A stretch of DNA of 64,000 nucleotides from GCA-020352575 sp964600365 (GCA_964600365.1 CAZRJG010000003.1:33972-97971), one strand, 5' to 3'; positions 1 through 9,301 are shown, counted from the stretch's first letter. Translations and numbers: made by a program. Notes: a model not told the origin generated them from the letters alone.

Positions 1-89
1 CCCGAGACCCCGAGGCGGCGGAGCACCTCCCTCCGCTCCGGCGACCGGGGACCCTCGGTGGGCTCCCGGGCCTCGGGCCGGTCCGTCAC
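1..89 (-). CDS. Partial gene, N-terminus of a probable Tat-exported protein
   Basis: Only the first 29 codons are in the window; the gene runs off the left edge. The GTG at 89 overlaps the TGA of the upstream lipoprotein gene (GTGA), so the two are probably translationally coupled. The visible N-terminus is polar and then reads SPERREVLRRLGVSG, which resembles a twin-arginine signal (RR followed by hydrophobic residues). The body of the protein is not visible, so no function can be given. The frame could be chance, but the start/stop overlap matches the style of other operons in this window. Confidence 0.5.
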   Translation of the reverse strand, partial: MTDRPEAREPTEGPRSPERREVLRRLGVS

Positions 90-2011
90 ACGAGTCCCCC
101 GGCCATGAGGGCCGCCACCAGGGCAACGAGCCACACGCCGAGGCCGCCGAACACGAGGGAGAAGCGCTTTGCCGGACGGGACGGGCCGGCGAGTGCCCAG
201 GCGATGACGCCGACGGCGGGGACGAGCACGATCACTGCGATCCAGGCTGCCTTGCCGATGCTGCCCGAGGCGCCGGCCAGCGTGCGGCGGATCGCAACGA
301 TGCCACTGCCGACCCAGACGATCCAGGGCAGCCAGTCGAGGAGGAACCCGAACAGCAGCGTCCAGGTGTTGCCGGGGATCGGCACCGCCCCGAGGACGAA
401 CACGTCGTCGACGGGCTCGTCGGGCGCCTCGGTCGGGGTCGGGAAGTTGGAGAGGTCCGTGTCGAGGCCAGCGAACACGTCAATGGCCGGCCGCACCGGC
501 GCCAAAGCGCCTCCTGGGAGCTGGTCGAAGTCGAGGGCCTCGGGGCCGGGGCCACCGGCATTCGGGAAGGCGTTCTCGGTGGTGTTGCCCTGGGCGAATG
601 CCGCGGCCAGCTGCGAGAACGTGCCGAGCGAGACGGGGCTGGGGAGGTTGACGCCGTCGCAGTCGTGGAGGACTCCGAGCGAGCGCGGGATGGAACCGTC
701 GTACTCGTTGCGGGCGAAGCAGGAGCGGTCGTCTGCCGGTCCGGAGAGGAGGAGGTCCACCCGGCCGTTGCCGGTGACGATGTTGTCGACGACCCTCGAG
801 CCGCCCGGCGCCCAGAAGTTGGCGTCGAACATCGGCGTGAGGGCGATCCCGAAGCCTGTGTTGTTCACGACGAGGTTCTGGACGATGAGGGCGCTGCGCC
901 CACCCGGGTAGAGGATCCCCCCGCCTTCGGCGGTGCGTTGCACGGCGCCGGTGGGCACCTCCACGGTGCCCTGCCCATGGACGAGGTTGCCGGCGATGAC
1001 GTTGTTACGGACCGGCGGCAGCAGCTCCGAGTCGAGTGTGTTGGGGACGATCCCACCGCTGTTGTAGCGCCAGGTCGAGTTGACGATGTAGATGTTGCCG
1101 GAGCTGTTCGTGCCCGAGTAGCCGAGGCCGTTGTACTCGCTCACGACGTCGGTAATCATCGCGTTGCAGGGGTCGCACTGGCCGATGTAGAAGCCCGAGT
1201 CCCACGACCCGGATGCGTAGGAGTGCTCGATGAGGCCGTCCACAGAATCGAAGGCGTAGATGCCATACACGAGGTTGTCGATGGCCGTGAGGTACGAGCC
1301 CCGATAGCCGGTGACGCCCGTCCAGAACACCCCGTTCGAGAGGTAGTTCTTGGTCGTGAGGTTCTCGACGGCCACGCCGTCGGCGGTGGCAAAGACACCG
1401 TTCTCAAGGATGAACTCGCCGTCGAGGATGACGGCGTTGCGGTCCTCGCCCCGGATCGTGATCCCGGGGGTGGTGACCGTCACCTGTTCCTTGTACGTCC
1501 CGGACCTGACGAGGACGAGGTCACCCGGTTCGGCGGCATCGACCGCGGTCTGGATGTCGGGGAACCCGTCGTCGGGAACCACGAGCGTCTGCCCGGTCCA
1601 GTCGCGGGGCACCTCGGCCCGGGCCTCGGTGGCGGCCTCGGCCTGGTCCGGGTCGCCGACGACGAGCGTCGCCACCATCCCCGAGTACGACCCGTCGTCG
1701 CCCTTGGCGGCGTGGAAGGAGCAGTAGATCTGATAGACGCCCGGTTTGGCGAAGCGGAGCGTGGTCTCGTCGCCCTGGTTCATCACCAGCGACCCGAACG
1801 AGTCCTCGGTCGAGAACGTCCCTCCGGCGTCGATGGCGTTGTGGGGGTTGCGCCCGTTGTTGCGGAACAGCACGGTGCCGTTCACCGGCACGTTGATCAC
1901 CGCGGGGGAGAAGGTGTTGTCGAGCATGGCGACCTCGACGTCGGCCCCCTGGGAGGCGCAGGAGGCGAGGGCGATCGCGGCCAGGGCGAGGAGGAGCAGG
2001 CGCAGGCGCAT
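86..2011 (-). CDS. Lipoprotein with cupredoxin, right-handed beta-helix and C-terminal membrane segments
   Basis: A 641-aa envelope protein. Residues 1-18 form a lipoprotein signal with lipobox L15-A-S-C18. Residues 25-120 look like a plastocyanin/cupredoxin domain: His57 (NPHN), Cys97 and His100 (IYCSFH) and Met112 fit the type-1 copper ligand order. Residues about 145-450 resemble a NosD/pectate-lyase-like parallel beta-helix, with recurrent N/G-rich turns (NNVIAGN, VVNNTG). The last 110 residues hold three hydrophobic helices resembling the PLDc_N membrane module. The copper and beta-helix calls rest on motifs; the overall role is unknown. It could bind copper or polysaccharide at the cell surface. 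The start follows a leaderless-type -10. Confidence 0.8.
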   Translation of the reverse strand: MRLRLLLLALAAIALASCASQGADVEVAMLDNTFSPAVINVPVNGTVLFRNNGRNPHNAIDAGGTFSTEDSFGSLVMNQGDETTLRFAKPGVYQIYCSFHAAKGDDGSYSGMVATLVVGDPDQAEAATEARAEVPRDWTGQTLVVPDDGFPDIQTAVDAAEPGDLVLVRSGTYKEQVTVTTPGITIRGEDRNAVILDGEFILENGVFATADGVAVENLTTKNYLSNGVFWTGVTGYRGSYLTAIDNLVYGIYAFDSVDGLIEHSYASGSWDSGFYIGQCDPCNAMITDVVSEYNGLGYSGTNSSGNIYIVNSTWRYNSGGIVPNTLDSELLPPVRNNVIAGNLVHGQGTVEVPTGAVQRTAEGGGILYPGGRSALIVQNLVVNNTGFGIALTPMFDANFWAPGGSRVVDNIVTGNGRVDLLLSGPADDRSCFARNEYDGSIPRSLGVLHDCDGVNLPSPVSLGTFSQLAAAFAQGNTTENAFPNAGGPGPEALDFDQLPGGALAPVRPAIDVFAGLDTDLSNFPTPTEAPDEPVDDVFVLGAVPIPGNTWTLLFGFLLDWLPWIVWVGSGIVAIRRTLAGASGSIGKAAWIAVIVLVPAVGVIAWALAGPSRPAKRFSLVFGGLGVWLVALVAALMAGGLV

Positions 2012-2018
2012 GGGCGGG

Positions 2019-2024
2019 AGCGTA
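2019..2024 (-). promoter_or_regulatory. -10 element for leaderless transcript
   Basis: TACGCT ends 7 nt before the ATG at 2011. Confidence 0.5.
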
Positions 2025-2044
2025 GCCCTCGCCTCCTCGCGCCG

Positions 2045-3391
2045 TCAGTCCCCGATGGCGGGCGGCGCGGGGTCGCCGGGAGGGGGACCGCCCGCGAGAT
2101 AGTGGTCGAAGAAGTCGGTGAGGGTGCCGTTCACAAGCCCGACGACGATGTCGGGCTCGATGGGTCCGCGCAGGCCGACGTAGTGGGCGAAGGGGAACAC
2201 GTAGGACACGAACGTGAAGTCGTTGTGCTCGGCCCCGGGGATGCTCCACAGGTCGGCCGGGGCCTCGGCGCGTGACACGACACCGGCGAGGAGGGCGTCG
2301 TTGGGCGTCCCGGTCCACCCCTCGGAACGAAGGAACCGCGAGGGGACGTCAAGGGGCACGGAGAGGATCGCCGGCGGGATCGGCTCCACCCACGCATCGA
2401 GGCCGACGAGGGTGTCGCACCGATGATCCTCGAGGCAGAAGCGGATCGCAGCCCCCCCTCCGGTCGAATGGCCGAAGACGCCGAGCATCGAAGTGTCGGC
2501 CTGCGCGGCGAGGACCGCCGCCGGACCGGTTCCCGACTCCATCGTCTCGACCACGAGGGAGATGTCGCCGGCGTAGGTCTCCACGAGCAGTTCGATCGCC
2601 TCCTGGTAGGCGTCGACCCCGACCTCCTCGGCGTCGGGGAGTGCCGCGGGGTCGAAGGTCACCGCCGTCCCGTCGGCGAGCACGGTTGCGACCGCCCCAT
2701 GGGTGTGGTCGGGGGCGAGCACGATGAAGCCGTGGGAGGCCAGTGCTTCGGCCTGGTCCGGCGCGACCGTCCGGAACCCGGTCCACCCATGGGAGTACAC
2801 GATGGTTGGCCAGGGTCCCGGGAGGATGGGGGCGTCGACGGTCGCGTGCGATGTCACATAGCGGGTGTGGTCGAAGAGGAACGATGGCAAGCCCCGTTGC
2901 TCGGCGATGACGGGGCCGATGGCGGCGATGTTGGGCGTCCACGGGACCGGGTCACCGTCGGACTCGCTGGTCGGGTACCAGGCCTGCACCACGATGCGTC
3001 GGGGCTCACCCGCGAGCGACCCATAGGGCTCGTCCCGCTTGGGGTCCACGATCTCGAACGAAGCCGTGCCCACGGCGTAGGGGCCACCCGGCTCGGGAAG
3101 ATCGGGGACCGGCAGGAGGGCGGGAAGGAGTCCTCCGACGACGCCGACGACGAGGCCCACGGCGACCCTGCGCGCCGCTGGCCGTCGATCGGGATCCGCG
3201 GGGAGGGAGCGGAGGAGGAGGACGGCCAGCAGGACTCCCGCCGGGACGAGTTGCCAGCGCCAGCCCTCGAGCCACACCTGTGAACCTGCCGCGAGGAGTG
3301 CCGCGAGGGACCATGCGATCCGCGGTCGACCGCGCGGCAACGCGAATCCGACTGCAAGGAGCGCAACGAGGAGGGCCTCGAAGAGGCGCAT
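2045..3391 (-). CDS. Membrane-anchored alpha/beta hydrolase, PAF-acetylhydrolase/lipase-like
   Basis: A 448-aa protein with about four hydrophobic N-terminal helices (roughly residues 1-18, 27-40, 47-61, 77-94) followed by an alpha/beta-hydrolase domain. The nucleophile elbow is GHSTGG with Ser309, followed by LDAW (Asp332 as likely acid) and a late GAEHNDF histidine. The oxyanion-side motif YSHGWTG and the order of elements resemble the platelet-activating-factor acetylhydrolase/cutinase-like family. The active site probably faces outward. The substrate, a lipid or polyester, cannot be told. It lies 33 nt upstream of the cupredoxin lipoprotein in the same direction. Confidence 0.8.
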   Translation of the reverse strand: MRLFEALLVALLAVGFALPRGRPRIAWSLAALLAAGSQVWLEGWRWQLVPAGVLLAVLLLRSLPADPDRRPAARRVAVGLVVGVVGGLLPALLPVPDLPEPGGPYAVGTASFEIVDPKRDEPYGSLAGEPRRIVVQAWYPTSESDGDPVPWTPNIAAIGPVIAEQRGLPSFLFDHTRYVTSHATVDAPILPGPWPTIVYSHGWTGFRTVAPDQAEALASHGFIVLAPDHTHGAVATVLADGTAVTFDPAALPDAEEVGVDAYQEAIELLVETYAGDISLVVETMESGTGPAAVLAAQADTSMLGVFGHSTGGGAAIRFCLEDHRCDTLVGLDAWVEPIPPAILSVPLDVPSRFLRSEGWTGTPNDALLAGVVSRAEAPADLWSIPGAEHNDFTFVSYVFPFAHYVGLRGPIEPDIVVGLVNGTLTDFFDHYLAGGPPPGDPAPPAIGD

Positions 3392-3393
3392 CG

Positions 3394-3870
3394 TCAGCCG
3401 AGGGGACGGGCCGTCACCACGACGCCGTCGGAGTCTGCAGTGACGTACTCGCCGGGTGTGAAGGTGACGCCGCCAAAGGACACGGGGACGTCGATGCGGC
3501 CCTCACCGCGCTTCACCGATCGACGCGGGTTGGTGCCGAGGGCCTTCACGCCGACCTCCAACTCATCGATGGCGTCGCTATCGCGGATGCAGCCGTACAC
3601 GATGAGGCCCGCCCAACCCTGTTCGACGGCGAGGCCCGCAAGGGTGTCGCCCACGAGCGCACACCGGAGCGACCCCCCGCCGTCGACCACGAGGACGGCG
3701 CCTTTGCCCTCCTGCTCGAGGAGCCCGCGGACGTGGGTGTTGTCCTCGTGGCACTTCACGGTGCGGATGGGGCCGGCGAACGACTCGACCTCCCCATAGG
3801 TGAGGAGGGGGATCTCGAGGACGGAGACGTCGTCGGGATGGGTGTCGCAGAGGTCGGCGGTGGAGGTCAT
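3394..3870 (-). CDS. RraA-family protein
   Basis: A 158-aa protein of the size and sequence of RraA (regulator of ribonuclease E activity) and its relatives, which include 4-hydroxy-4-methyl-2-oxoglutarate aldolase/oxaloacetate decarboxylase. Family signs are VVDGGGSLRCALVGD, the GCIRD motif holding the Arg-Asp pair used for metal and substrate in the aldolases, and VSFGGVTFTPGEYV near the C-terminus. In an actinobacterium an enzymatic role is as likely as RNase E inhibition. The ATG at 3870 was chosen because it matches family length and follows a TACCCT box; the frame stays open far upstream. Confidence 0.88.
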   Translation of the reverse strand: MTSTADLCDTHPDDVSVLEIPLLTYGEVESFAGPIRTVKCHEDNTHVRGLLEQEGKGAVLVVDGGGSLRCALVGDTLAGLAVEQGWAGLIVYGCIRDSDAIDELEVGVKALGTNPRRSVKRGEGRIDVPVSFGGVTFTPGEYVTADSDGVVVTARPLG

Positions 3871-3877
3871 GACCGGA

Positions 3878-3883
3878 AGGGTA
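3878..3883 (-). promoter_or_regulatory. -10 element for leaderless transcript
   Basis: TACCCT ends 7 nt before the ATG at 3870. Confidence 0.5.
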
Positions 3884-3972
3884 CGACGCACCGTGCGGGA
3901 AGCACGAGGAGTCCCGCGAACCACGGACGGGCGTGCATGCGTCAGACTGGGGGAAGACACAGGAGGTGTTCC

Positions 3973-5214
3973 GTGCGTCGTGGTGCCATGTTCCTTGCTC
4001 TCATCCTCGTGCTCGTGGGGTGTGTCGGTGATTCGTCCGGGACGACCGCCGCCCCCGGGACCACTGGTTCGCCCGCTCCCACCGTCGCGCCGACCACGAC
4101 GGTTGCGCCGACCACGACCACCTCGGTGCCCTCTGGTACTTCTTTCTCCGATGTGATCGCGGTCGGTGAGCCGATCCGGCTCTCCTCCACCCACCGGGTC
4201 GCCAACGTGCCCCAGGACGACGTGCTCAACGCACGAATGCTCCCGGGTACGGGAGGGCCGCTCTTCGCCGAACTCGACCCCGCGTATTCGACGTTCCGAT
4301 TCACCGGCGAGGTGGCAGAGGTCGCTGACGGCGGCACCTGGTCGAAGATCGTGTTGAGTGATCCCGCTGTCCAGCTCGTGTTCGACCCCGAGCCGTACCA
4401 GGTGCCCTGGGCATGGGTGAACAGCTTCTACACGGAACCGATCGACGAGTGGGGACCGGTCACCGGGACCTGCGACCCGAGTGGCGGCGTTGCGAGCCAT
4501 CCGGGCGATCCTGATTCCTCCTACGACCAACTGATGGACCTGCTCCTGCTCGAGTTCGGCGGGTGTAGCCAACTCGTCGTCACCCTCGCCGAGGGAGATG
4601 GGCTCGACCACCTCGGGACGACCCTGCCCGCCGTCACCGCCCAGGTGCTCCCTGCGGGCATCGTGCGCCTCGAGATCGAGCGACCCGAGTCCGGGTGGCT
4701 CCAGGTCCTGTGGCCCGCCACGGAGATCATCACCCCTGACCTCGAGGTGTACACGGTGCGGGGCACCGACGGCGAGATCTGGATCGACATCCACGGCGCC
4801 TCGCAGGCGTCCACCGAGTACCTCGCGGAGCAGGGCCAGGTCGTCGTGCACCTGGCGGCCGGCTCCCCGGTGGGGACGGAGCGCAACGAGTCGTTGGTGG
4901 GAGCCTTCTTCGAGGCGACCGCCGAGACCGTCTCCCTCTGGGGGTACGGCCGTCCCTTCGAGGCCTCCTTCTCGGCCCGAGTGCTCGATGCCACCGATGC
5001 CGTGGTCGCCGTGCCCGCGACGGGCAACGCCCTGTTCGCCCCGGGGTCGGGTGTGTTCGGCGTCATGACGACCGACTGGTCGGAGACGTGGGGATGGTGG
5101 GGCCTCGAACTCGACATCTCCGGGCTTGCCCCCGGCGACTATCGGATCGTGCTGGCGGACGACTCCGCAACTGAGGACGCGCCGACGATCGTCGCTCCGT
5201 TCGAGGTGCCGTAG
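3973..5214 (+). CDS. Hypothetical lipoprotein
   Basis: A 413-aa putative surface lipoprotein. The GTG at 3973 sits 4 nt after AGGAGGTG, an unusually good ribosome site. The signal peptide has lipobox L14-V-G-C17, followed by a Thr/Pro-rich low-complexity linker (residues about 22-55) typical of actinobacterial wall-spanning lipoproteins. The rest is predicted beta-rich, with a C-terminal segment that reads like an Ig/Gmad-type domain (LEVYTVRGTDGEIWI and a closing LAPGDYRIVLADD). No enzymatic motif is visible and I do not recognise the family. It is divergent from the RraA gene. Confidence 0.75.
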   Translation: MRRGAMFLALILVLVGCVGDSSGTTAAPGTTGSPAPTVAPTTTVAPTTTTSVPSGTSFSDVIAVGEPIRLSSTHRVANVPQDDVLNARMLPGTGGPLFAELDPAYSTFRFTGEVAEVADGGTWSKIVLSDPAVQLVFDPEPYQVPWAWVNSFYTEPIDEWGPVTGTCDPSGGVASHPGDPDSSYDQLMDLLLLEFGGCSQLVVTLAEGDGLDHLGTTLPAVTAQVLPAGIVRLEIERPESGWLQVLWPATEIITPDLEVYTVRGTDGEIWIDIHGASQASTEYLAEQGQVVVHLAAGSPVGTERNESLVGAFFEATAETVSLWGYGRPFEASFSARVLDATDAVVAVPATGNALFAPGSGVFGVMTTDWSETWGWWGLELDISGLAPGDYRIVLADDSATEDAPTIVAPFEVP

Positions 5215-5257
5215 GCCCGACGAGGTGGCGGGGGCCGGGCGGTAGCCTTCCGGCCCG

Positions 5258-5647
5258 ATGCCGTTCGTGCACGAGATCCCCGTTCGCTGGGGCGAGCTCG
5301 ACCCGTACAACCACCTCAACCATGCCGTCTACTTCTCGTACTGCGAGGCGGCTCGCATCGCCATGCTCGAGCAGGCGGGATGGGGGATGGGCACGCTCGA
5401 GGACGCTGGCTACCGGATCGTCGTGACCGAGGTGCAGGCCAAGTTCCTCCAGTCGGCGACCGAGGGACAGGTGCTCGCGATCACCACCGAGCTCCATGAG
5501 GGGCGCCGGGCCTCTGCGACGTGGCGACAGGTCGTCTCCCACGACGAGGAGCCGATCTTCGAGATGCTCGTCACCGCGGCGTTCACCACGCTGGAGGGCC
5601 GTCCGACCCGTGCGCCGTTCGGGTTCATGGACGCGATGGTCACCTGA
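5258..5647 (+). CDS. Acyl-CoA thioesterase, 4HBT hotdog family
   Basis: A 129-aa single hotdog domain. The N-terminal VRWGELDPYNHLNHAVYF matches the 4-hydroxybenzoyl-CoA thioesterase signature, with the catalytic Asp in ELDPYNH followed by the long central helix. It probably hydrolyses an acyl-CoA in the cytoplasm; the chain length is unknown. A TAGCCT box lies 9 nt upstream. The stop overlaps the next start (TGATG), so it is cotranscribed with the sugar dehydrogenase gene. Confidence 0.88.
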   Translation: MPFVHEIPVRWGELDPYNHLNHAVYFSYCEAARIAMLEQAGWGMGTLEDAGYRIVVTEVQAKFLQSATEGQVLAITTELHEGRRASATWRQVVSHDEEPIFEMLVTAAFTTLEGRPTRAPFGFMDAMVT

Positions 5648-6882
5648 TGCGTTCGCCACGGTTCTTCGTCGTGGTCGGGGTGGCCTCGCTCGTCGTGGCC
5701 CTCGGCGCCACGTCGGTGGTCCTCCTCGACCGGGCGACGGCGCGGACGTCACACGGGTGGGAGGACTGCGTGGCCCCACGTGTGGGGGAGGTCCCCGACT
5801 GGGACACGCTCGGCGTGGACGAGTGGGACGGTGCGCCGTTGCGGATCGAACCACTGGCCGGAGTCGCGGACGCCACGTCGGTCGCCGAGACACTCGACGG
5901 GTCGTTGCTCGTGACGTCGAAGCCGGGGACACTCCACCGGGTCTCCGATGGCGGTTCCGAGGTACTCCTCGACCTCCGTGAGCAGGTCCTGAGCGAGGGC
6001 GCCGAGCAGGGACTCACCGACGTCGCCGTCGATCGTGCGCGCAATGCGATGTACCTCGCGCTCACCGACCTGCGGGGCGACCTGGAGATCCGGGCCTACA
6101 CGCTCGACCCCGAAGGCCTCCCGATCGACTCGCCCCGACTCGTCCTCCGCCTCGAGCAACCCCATGAATGGCACCAGGGCGGTGACATCGAGGTCGGCCC
6201 CGATGGCATGGTGTACATCTCCTTCGGCGACGGCGGCGCCATCGGCGACCCGGGCCTCAACGGCCAGGACCCCTCGACGCTCCTCTCCTCGATCATTCGC
6301 ATCGATCCGACTCGGGACGGGTACGACATCCCCCCTGAGAACCCCTTCGTGGGCGGCTTCTTCACCGCCGGCAGGGAGGAGGTCATCGCGTACGGGCTCC
6401 GCAATCCGTGGCGCATCTCGTTCGACAGGGACACCGGCGCCCTATGGATCGGCGATGTCGGGCAGAACTGCACCGAGGAGGTGAACGTCCTCACCGCCGA
6501 CGATTGGGGCGCCAACTTCGGGTGGTCGGGCCTCGAAGGGTCGTACCGTTTCCAGGGCGACGTTCCGCCGGGCCACCTCCTCCCGGTGTTCGAGTACGCC
6601 CACCCCTCAGTCGGGTGCGCGATCACCGGCGGCTACGTGTACCGGGGCGAGGCGATCCCTGAGCTGCGGGGGATGTACGTCTTCGCCGACTACTGCCGGG
6701 GCCGACTCCACGCGCTCGAACTGGACGGGACCGACGTGGTCGGGGTGATCGACCTCGGGGTGCGCGTGCCGCTGCTCCCGTCGTTCGGCGAGCGTTCCGA
6801 CGGTGAATTGCTCGTGGTGTCGCTCGAGCGGGGTCCCGCCCTGCTCGTGCCGACTCCGGCGGACGACGTCGGCGACGGTTAG
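5647..6882 (+). CDS. PQQ-dependent sugar dehydrogenase (GSDH/YliI family), exported
   Basis: A 411-aa six-bladed beta-propeller of the soluble glucose/aldose sugar dehydrogenase family. The N-terminus has a single hydrophobic segment (residues 5-28), so it is secreted or membrane-tethered. Recognisable motifs are WHQGGDIEVGPDGMVYISFG, the conserved LRNPWRISFD followed by GALWIGDVGQ, and YVFADYCRGR near the end. Enzymes of this family oxidise aldoses with PQQ outside the membrane; no PQQ synthesis genes lie in the window. The ATG at 5647 overlaps the thioesterase stop. It ends convergently with thiQ, sharing 4 bp. Confidence 0.87.
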   Translation: MRSPRFFVVVGVASLVVALGATSVVLLDRATARTSHGWEDCVAPRVGEVPDWDTLGVDEWDGAPLRIEPLAGVADATSVAETLDGSLLVTSKPGTLHRVSDGGSEVLLDLREQVLSEGAEQGLTDVAVDRARNAMYLALTDLRGDLEIRAYTLDPEGLPIDSPRLVLRLEQPHEWHQGGDIEVGPDGMVYISFGDGGAIGDPGLNGQDPSTLLSSIIRIDPTRDGYDIPPENPFVGGFFTAGREEVIAYGLRNPWRISFDRDTGALWIGDVGQNCTEEVNVLTADDWGANFGWSGLEGSYRFQGDVPPGHLLPVFEYAHPSVGCAITGGYVYRGEAIPELRGMYVFADYCRGRLHALELDGTDVVGVIDLGVRVPLLPSFGERSDGELLVVSLERGPALLVPTPADDVGDG

Positions 6883-7775
6883 CCGAACGACCGTCGCTCG
6901 AATGTGAGACGCGCCTGTCCGCCGAGGCGCCGCTCCTCCCACGACAGGAGCTGGAGTCCTCCCTCGAGTTCCCATCGGACCTCCCATCGACCCTCGGAGA
7001 ACCGTGCCGAGATGACCTCGGCCGATGTCCCGTCGGCCGTGACCCGGATGGAGTCCTCGGGGACGAAGTGGTCGGCGAAGACATTGCGGTGGCCGATGAA
7101 GCGAGCGCTCCACGGGTCGTCGGGTGCGTGCCAGATTGCCTCGGCGGTGTCGACCCGGATCACCCTCCCATCCCGCATGAGCCCCACCCGGTCGGCGAGG
7201 CGGAACGCCTCGGCCCGATCATGGGTGACGTGGATGGCGGGCAGTGAGCCGAGGAGTCGGTCGAGCTCCTCCACGAGGCGCTCGCGCAGCCCCGCATCGA
7301 GTGAGCCGAGCGGCTCGTCGAGCAGGAGGAGGCGGGGTTCGGCCACCAGCGCACGGGCGAGGGCGACCCGCTGCTGCTCGCCTCCCGACAGCCCGTCGAT
7401 CCTGCGTGGGCCGAATCCCCCGAGTCCGACCAACTCCAGGGCCCCCGCCACGGCCCCGGGATCGGCCGTCCCATGGATGCTCGGACCGAACCCGACGTTG
7501 CCAGCCACGTCGAGGTGGGGGAAGAGTGCGTAGTCCTGGAAGACCATGCCGAAGCGCCGCCGATCGGGAGGGAACGCTCCCAGTTCCTCGTCGTCCCATC
7601 GGAGCGATCCCTGCGCCGGGACGAGCCCGGCGACGGCCCGGAGCAGCGTCGTCTTGCCCGATCCGCTCGGACCGAGGAGAACGAGGGTCTCGGACCCCAC
7701 GACGTCGAGGTCGACGTCGGACAGGATGCGGGTCCCGCCCAACTCCACGGTGAGTCCGCGGACCTGCAGGTTCAC
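6879..7775 (-). CDS. thiQ: Thiamine ABC transporter ATP-binding protein
   Basis: A 298-aa ABC ATPase with Walker A GPSGSGKT (residues 35-42), Q-loop MVFQDYALFPH, signature LSGGEQQRVALARAL, Walker B LLLLDEP and switch His in HVTHD. The C-terminal about 80 residues may form a small regulatory domain. The GTG start overlaps the thiP stop (GTGA). The thiamine assignment comes from context: it is the last gene of an operon headed by a TPP riboswitch with an extracellular binding protein and a double-length permease. By sequence alone it could be an iron or spermidine importer ATPase. Confidence 0.88.
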   Translation of the reverse strand: MNLQVRGLTVELGGTRILSDVDLDVVGSETLVLLGPSGSGKTTLLRAVAGLVPAQGSLRWDDEELGAFPPDRRRFGMVFQDYALFPHLDVAGNVGFGPSIHGTADPGAVAGALELVGLGGFGPRRIDGLSGGEQQRVALARALVAEPRLLLLDEPLGSLDAGLRERLVEELDRLLGSLPAIHVTHDRAEAFRLADRVGLMRDGRVIRVDTAEAIWHAPDDPWSARFIGHRNVFADHFVPEDSIRVTADGTSAEVISARFSEGRWEVRWELEGGLQLLSWEERRLGGQARLTFERRSFG

Positions 7776-9301
7776 AGCGTCTCCTCACCCGTGCGGAATC
7801 GATCGACGGCGAGGACGGCGATCACCGTCACGACCATGAGGACCAAGGAGCCGGCTGCTGCGACATCGCCGACCCCAGGGCGCCCGAGTGCGCGGAAGAC
7901 GAGGAGGGGCAGCGTCGGGTCGGCGGGACGTGCGACGAACGCGGTGGCGCCGAACTCCCCGAGCGAGATCGCGAACGAGAACCCGGCGCCGACCATGACG
8001 GCGCGCGCCACCACCGGCCACTCCACGAGGCGCCAGACCGCCCCGGGGTCCGCCCCGAGCACGGTCGCCGCCTCGCGGAGGCGTGCCGGCACGGCGGCGA
8101 GGGCAGGCCCCATTGTCCGGGTCACGAACGGCACGGCGACGAGTGCGTGCGCGATCGGTACCAGCCATCGGGACGCCCGGAGGTCGACCGGCCAATCAAG
8201 CGCGATCAGGAAGCCGAGCCCGATGGTCACCGCCGAGGTGCCCAGGGGGAGCAGGACCACCCGATCGAGGATGCGCCCTCCCCGGGTGCGATCCGCGATG
8301 GCGACGGCGGTCAGGCCACCAATGACGGTCGCGAGCACGGTGGCCATGGCTGCGTATGTGAGCGAGGTGAGCGTGGCGGCGACGGGGTCGATGCCGAGGC
8401 GACCACCGGTGTCGAGCAGTCGTGGCAGTGCGCCGAATCCGGACCGAACGAGCGCGGCGATCGGCAGTGCGACAGCGCCGCCGGTGACTCCGAGCACCAC
8501 CCAGGCGGGCCACGACCGAGTCCCTTCCCGTGCTCGACGGACGTCGGTGCGAGCTGCGAACGGCTCCCGTTCCTGGAGTCGGAGGACGACGAGCACCACG
8601 ACGAGCTGGAGGACGGCGAGGGTGGCTGCTGCGGGGAGGTCGAGGCGCTGCACGGCATTGCGCCAGATCTCCACCTCCAGTGTGCGCAGGCGGAGGTCTC
8701 CGAGGATGAGCACCGTGCCGAATGCCGAGAAGGTGAGGAGGAAGACAAGCGAGGAGGCGGCTCGGATCGCCGGCCCGAGGGCCGGGAGGGTCACACGCCG
8801 CAGCGTTGTCCACGGGCCTGCTCCGAGGGTGCGCGCGACGTCCTCGAGGTGGCTGCCGAGTCGGCTCCATCGCGTCCCGACGAGCCGGATCACGATGGCG
8901 AGGTTGTAGAAGACGTGCGCGGCGATGATCACCATCGCGGATCCCTCCCACGGCGTCCCCTCGGCGAGGCGGAGGAAGGCGATCCCCACGACCACAGTCG
9001 GGAGCACGAAGGGGATCGTCGTGGCGGCGAGGAACCCCCGACTGCGGGCGAGCCCGAGTCGGGAGACGCCCCACGCCGCCGGGAGCCCCAGGGCCACCGT
9101 CGCCGCCGTGGACGCAAGCGCCTGCCACGTGGTGAACCACAGCGCATCGACGGTTGCCGACGAACGAAGGACGTCGAGGGGTGTGCTCTCGGGGGCGGCG
9201 AGGCCGGTCCAGAGGACCCGGGCCACCGGATGCACGAACAGGTACCCGAGGAAGAGCGCAGGGGGGGCCCACGCCCATCGCCTCAGGCCACGGGTCGTCA
9301 T
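7772..9301 (-). CDS. thiP: Thiamine ABC transporter permease
   Basis: A 509-aa inner-membrane permease with two fused BinTM halves, as usual for ThiP/FbpB. Both halves carry an EAA-type loop, for example LEDVARTLGAGPWTTLRRV in the first and LREAATVLGADPGAVWRLV in the second. About twelve hydrophobic helices are visible. The start was placed at ATG 9301 because it forms an ATGA overlap with the thiB stop; an in-frame upstream codon would run deep into thiB. It imports thiamine together with thiB and thiQ. Confidence 0.88.
   Translation of the reverse strand: MTTRGLRRWAWAPPALFLGYLFVHPVARVLWTGLAAPESTPLDVLRSSATVDALWFTTWQALASTAATVALGLPAAWGVSRLGLARSRGFLAATTIPFVLPTVVVGIAFLRLAEGTPWEGSAMVIIAAHVFYNLAIVIRLVGTRWSRLGSHLEDVARTLGAGPWTTLRRVTLPALGPAIRAASSLVFLLTFSAFGTVLILGDLRLRTLEVEIWRNAVQRLDLPAAATLAVLQLVVVLVVLRLQEREPFAARTDVRRAREGTRSWPAWVVLGVTGGAVALPIAALVRSGFGALPRLLDTGGRLGIDPVAATLTSLTYAAMATVLATVIGGLTAVAIADRTRGGRILDRVVLLPLGTSAVTIGLGFLIALDWPVDLRASRWLVPIAHALVAVPFVTRTMGPALAAVPARLREAATVLGADPGAVWRLVEWPVVARAVMVGAGFSFAISLGEFGATAFVARPADPTLPLLVFRALGRPGVGDVAAAGSLVLMVVTVIAVLAVDRFRTGEETL

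Noticed and set aside
665..2275. Long open frame on the plus strand opposite the cupredoxin lipoprotein
   Set aside because: It is antisense to a gene with clear domains, is rich in Val, Gly, Asp and Arg as expected for a GC-rich shadow, and shows no family motif.
4070..4130. Short tandem repeat (ACC/GACG-rich) as a mobile repeat
   Set aside because: It encodes the Thr/Pro linker of a lipoprotein; a similar linker in the gene at 56743 shows it is a protein feature.
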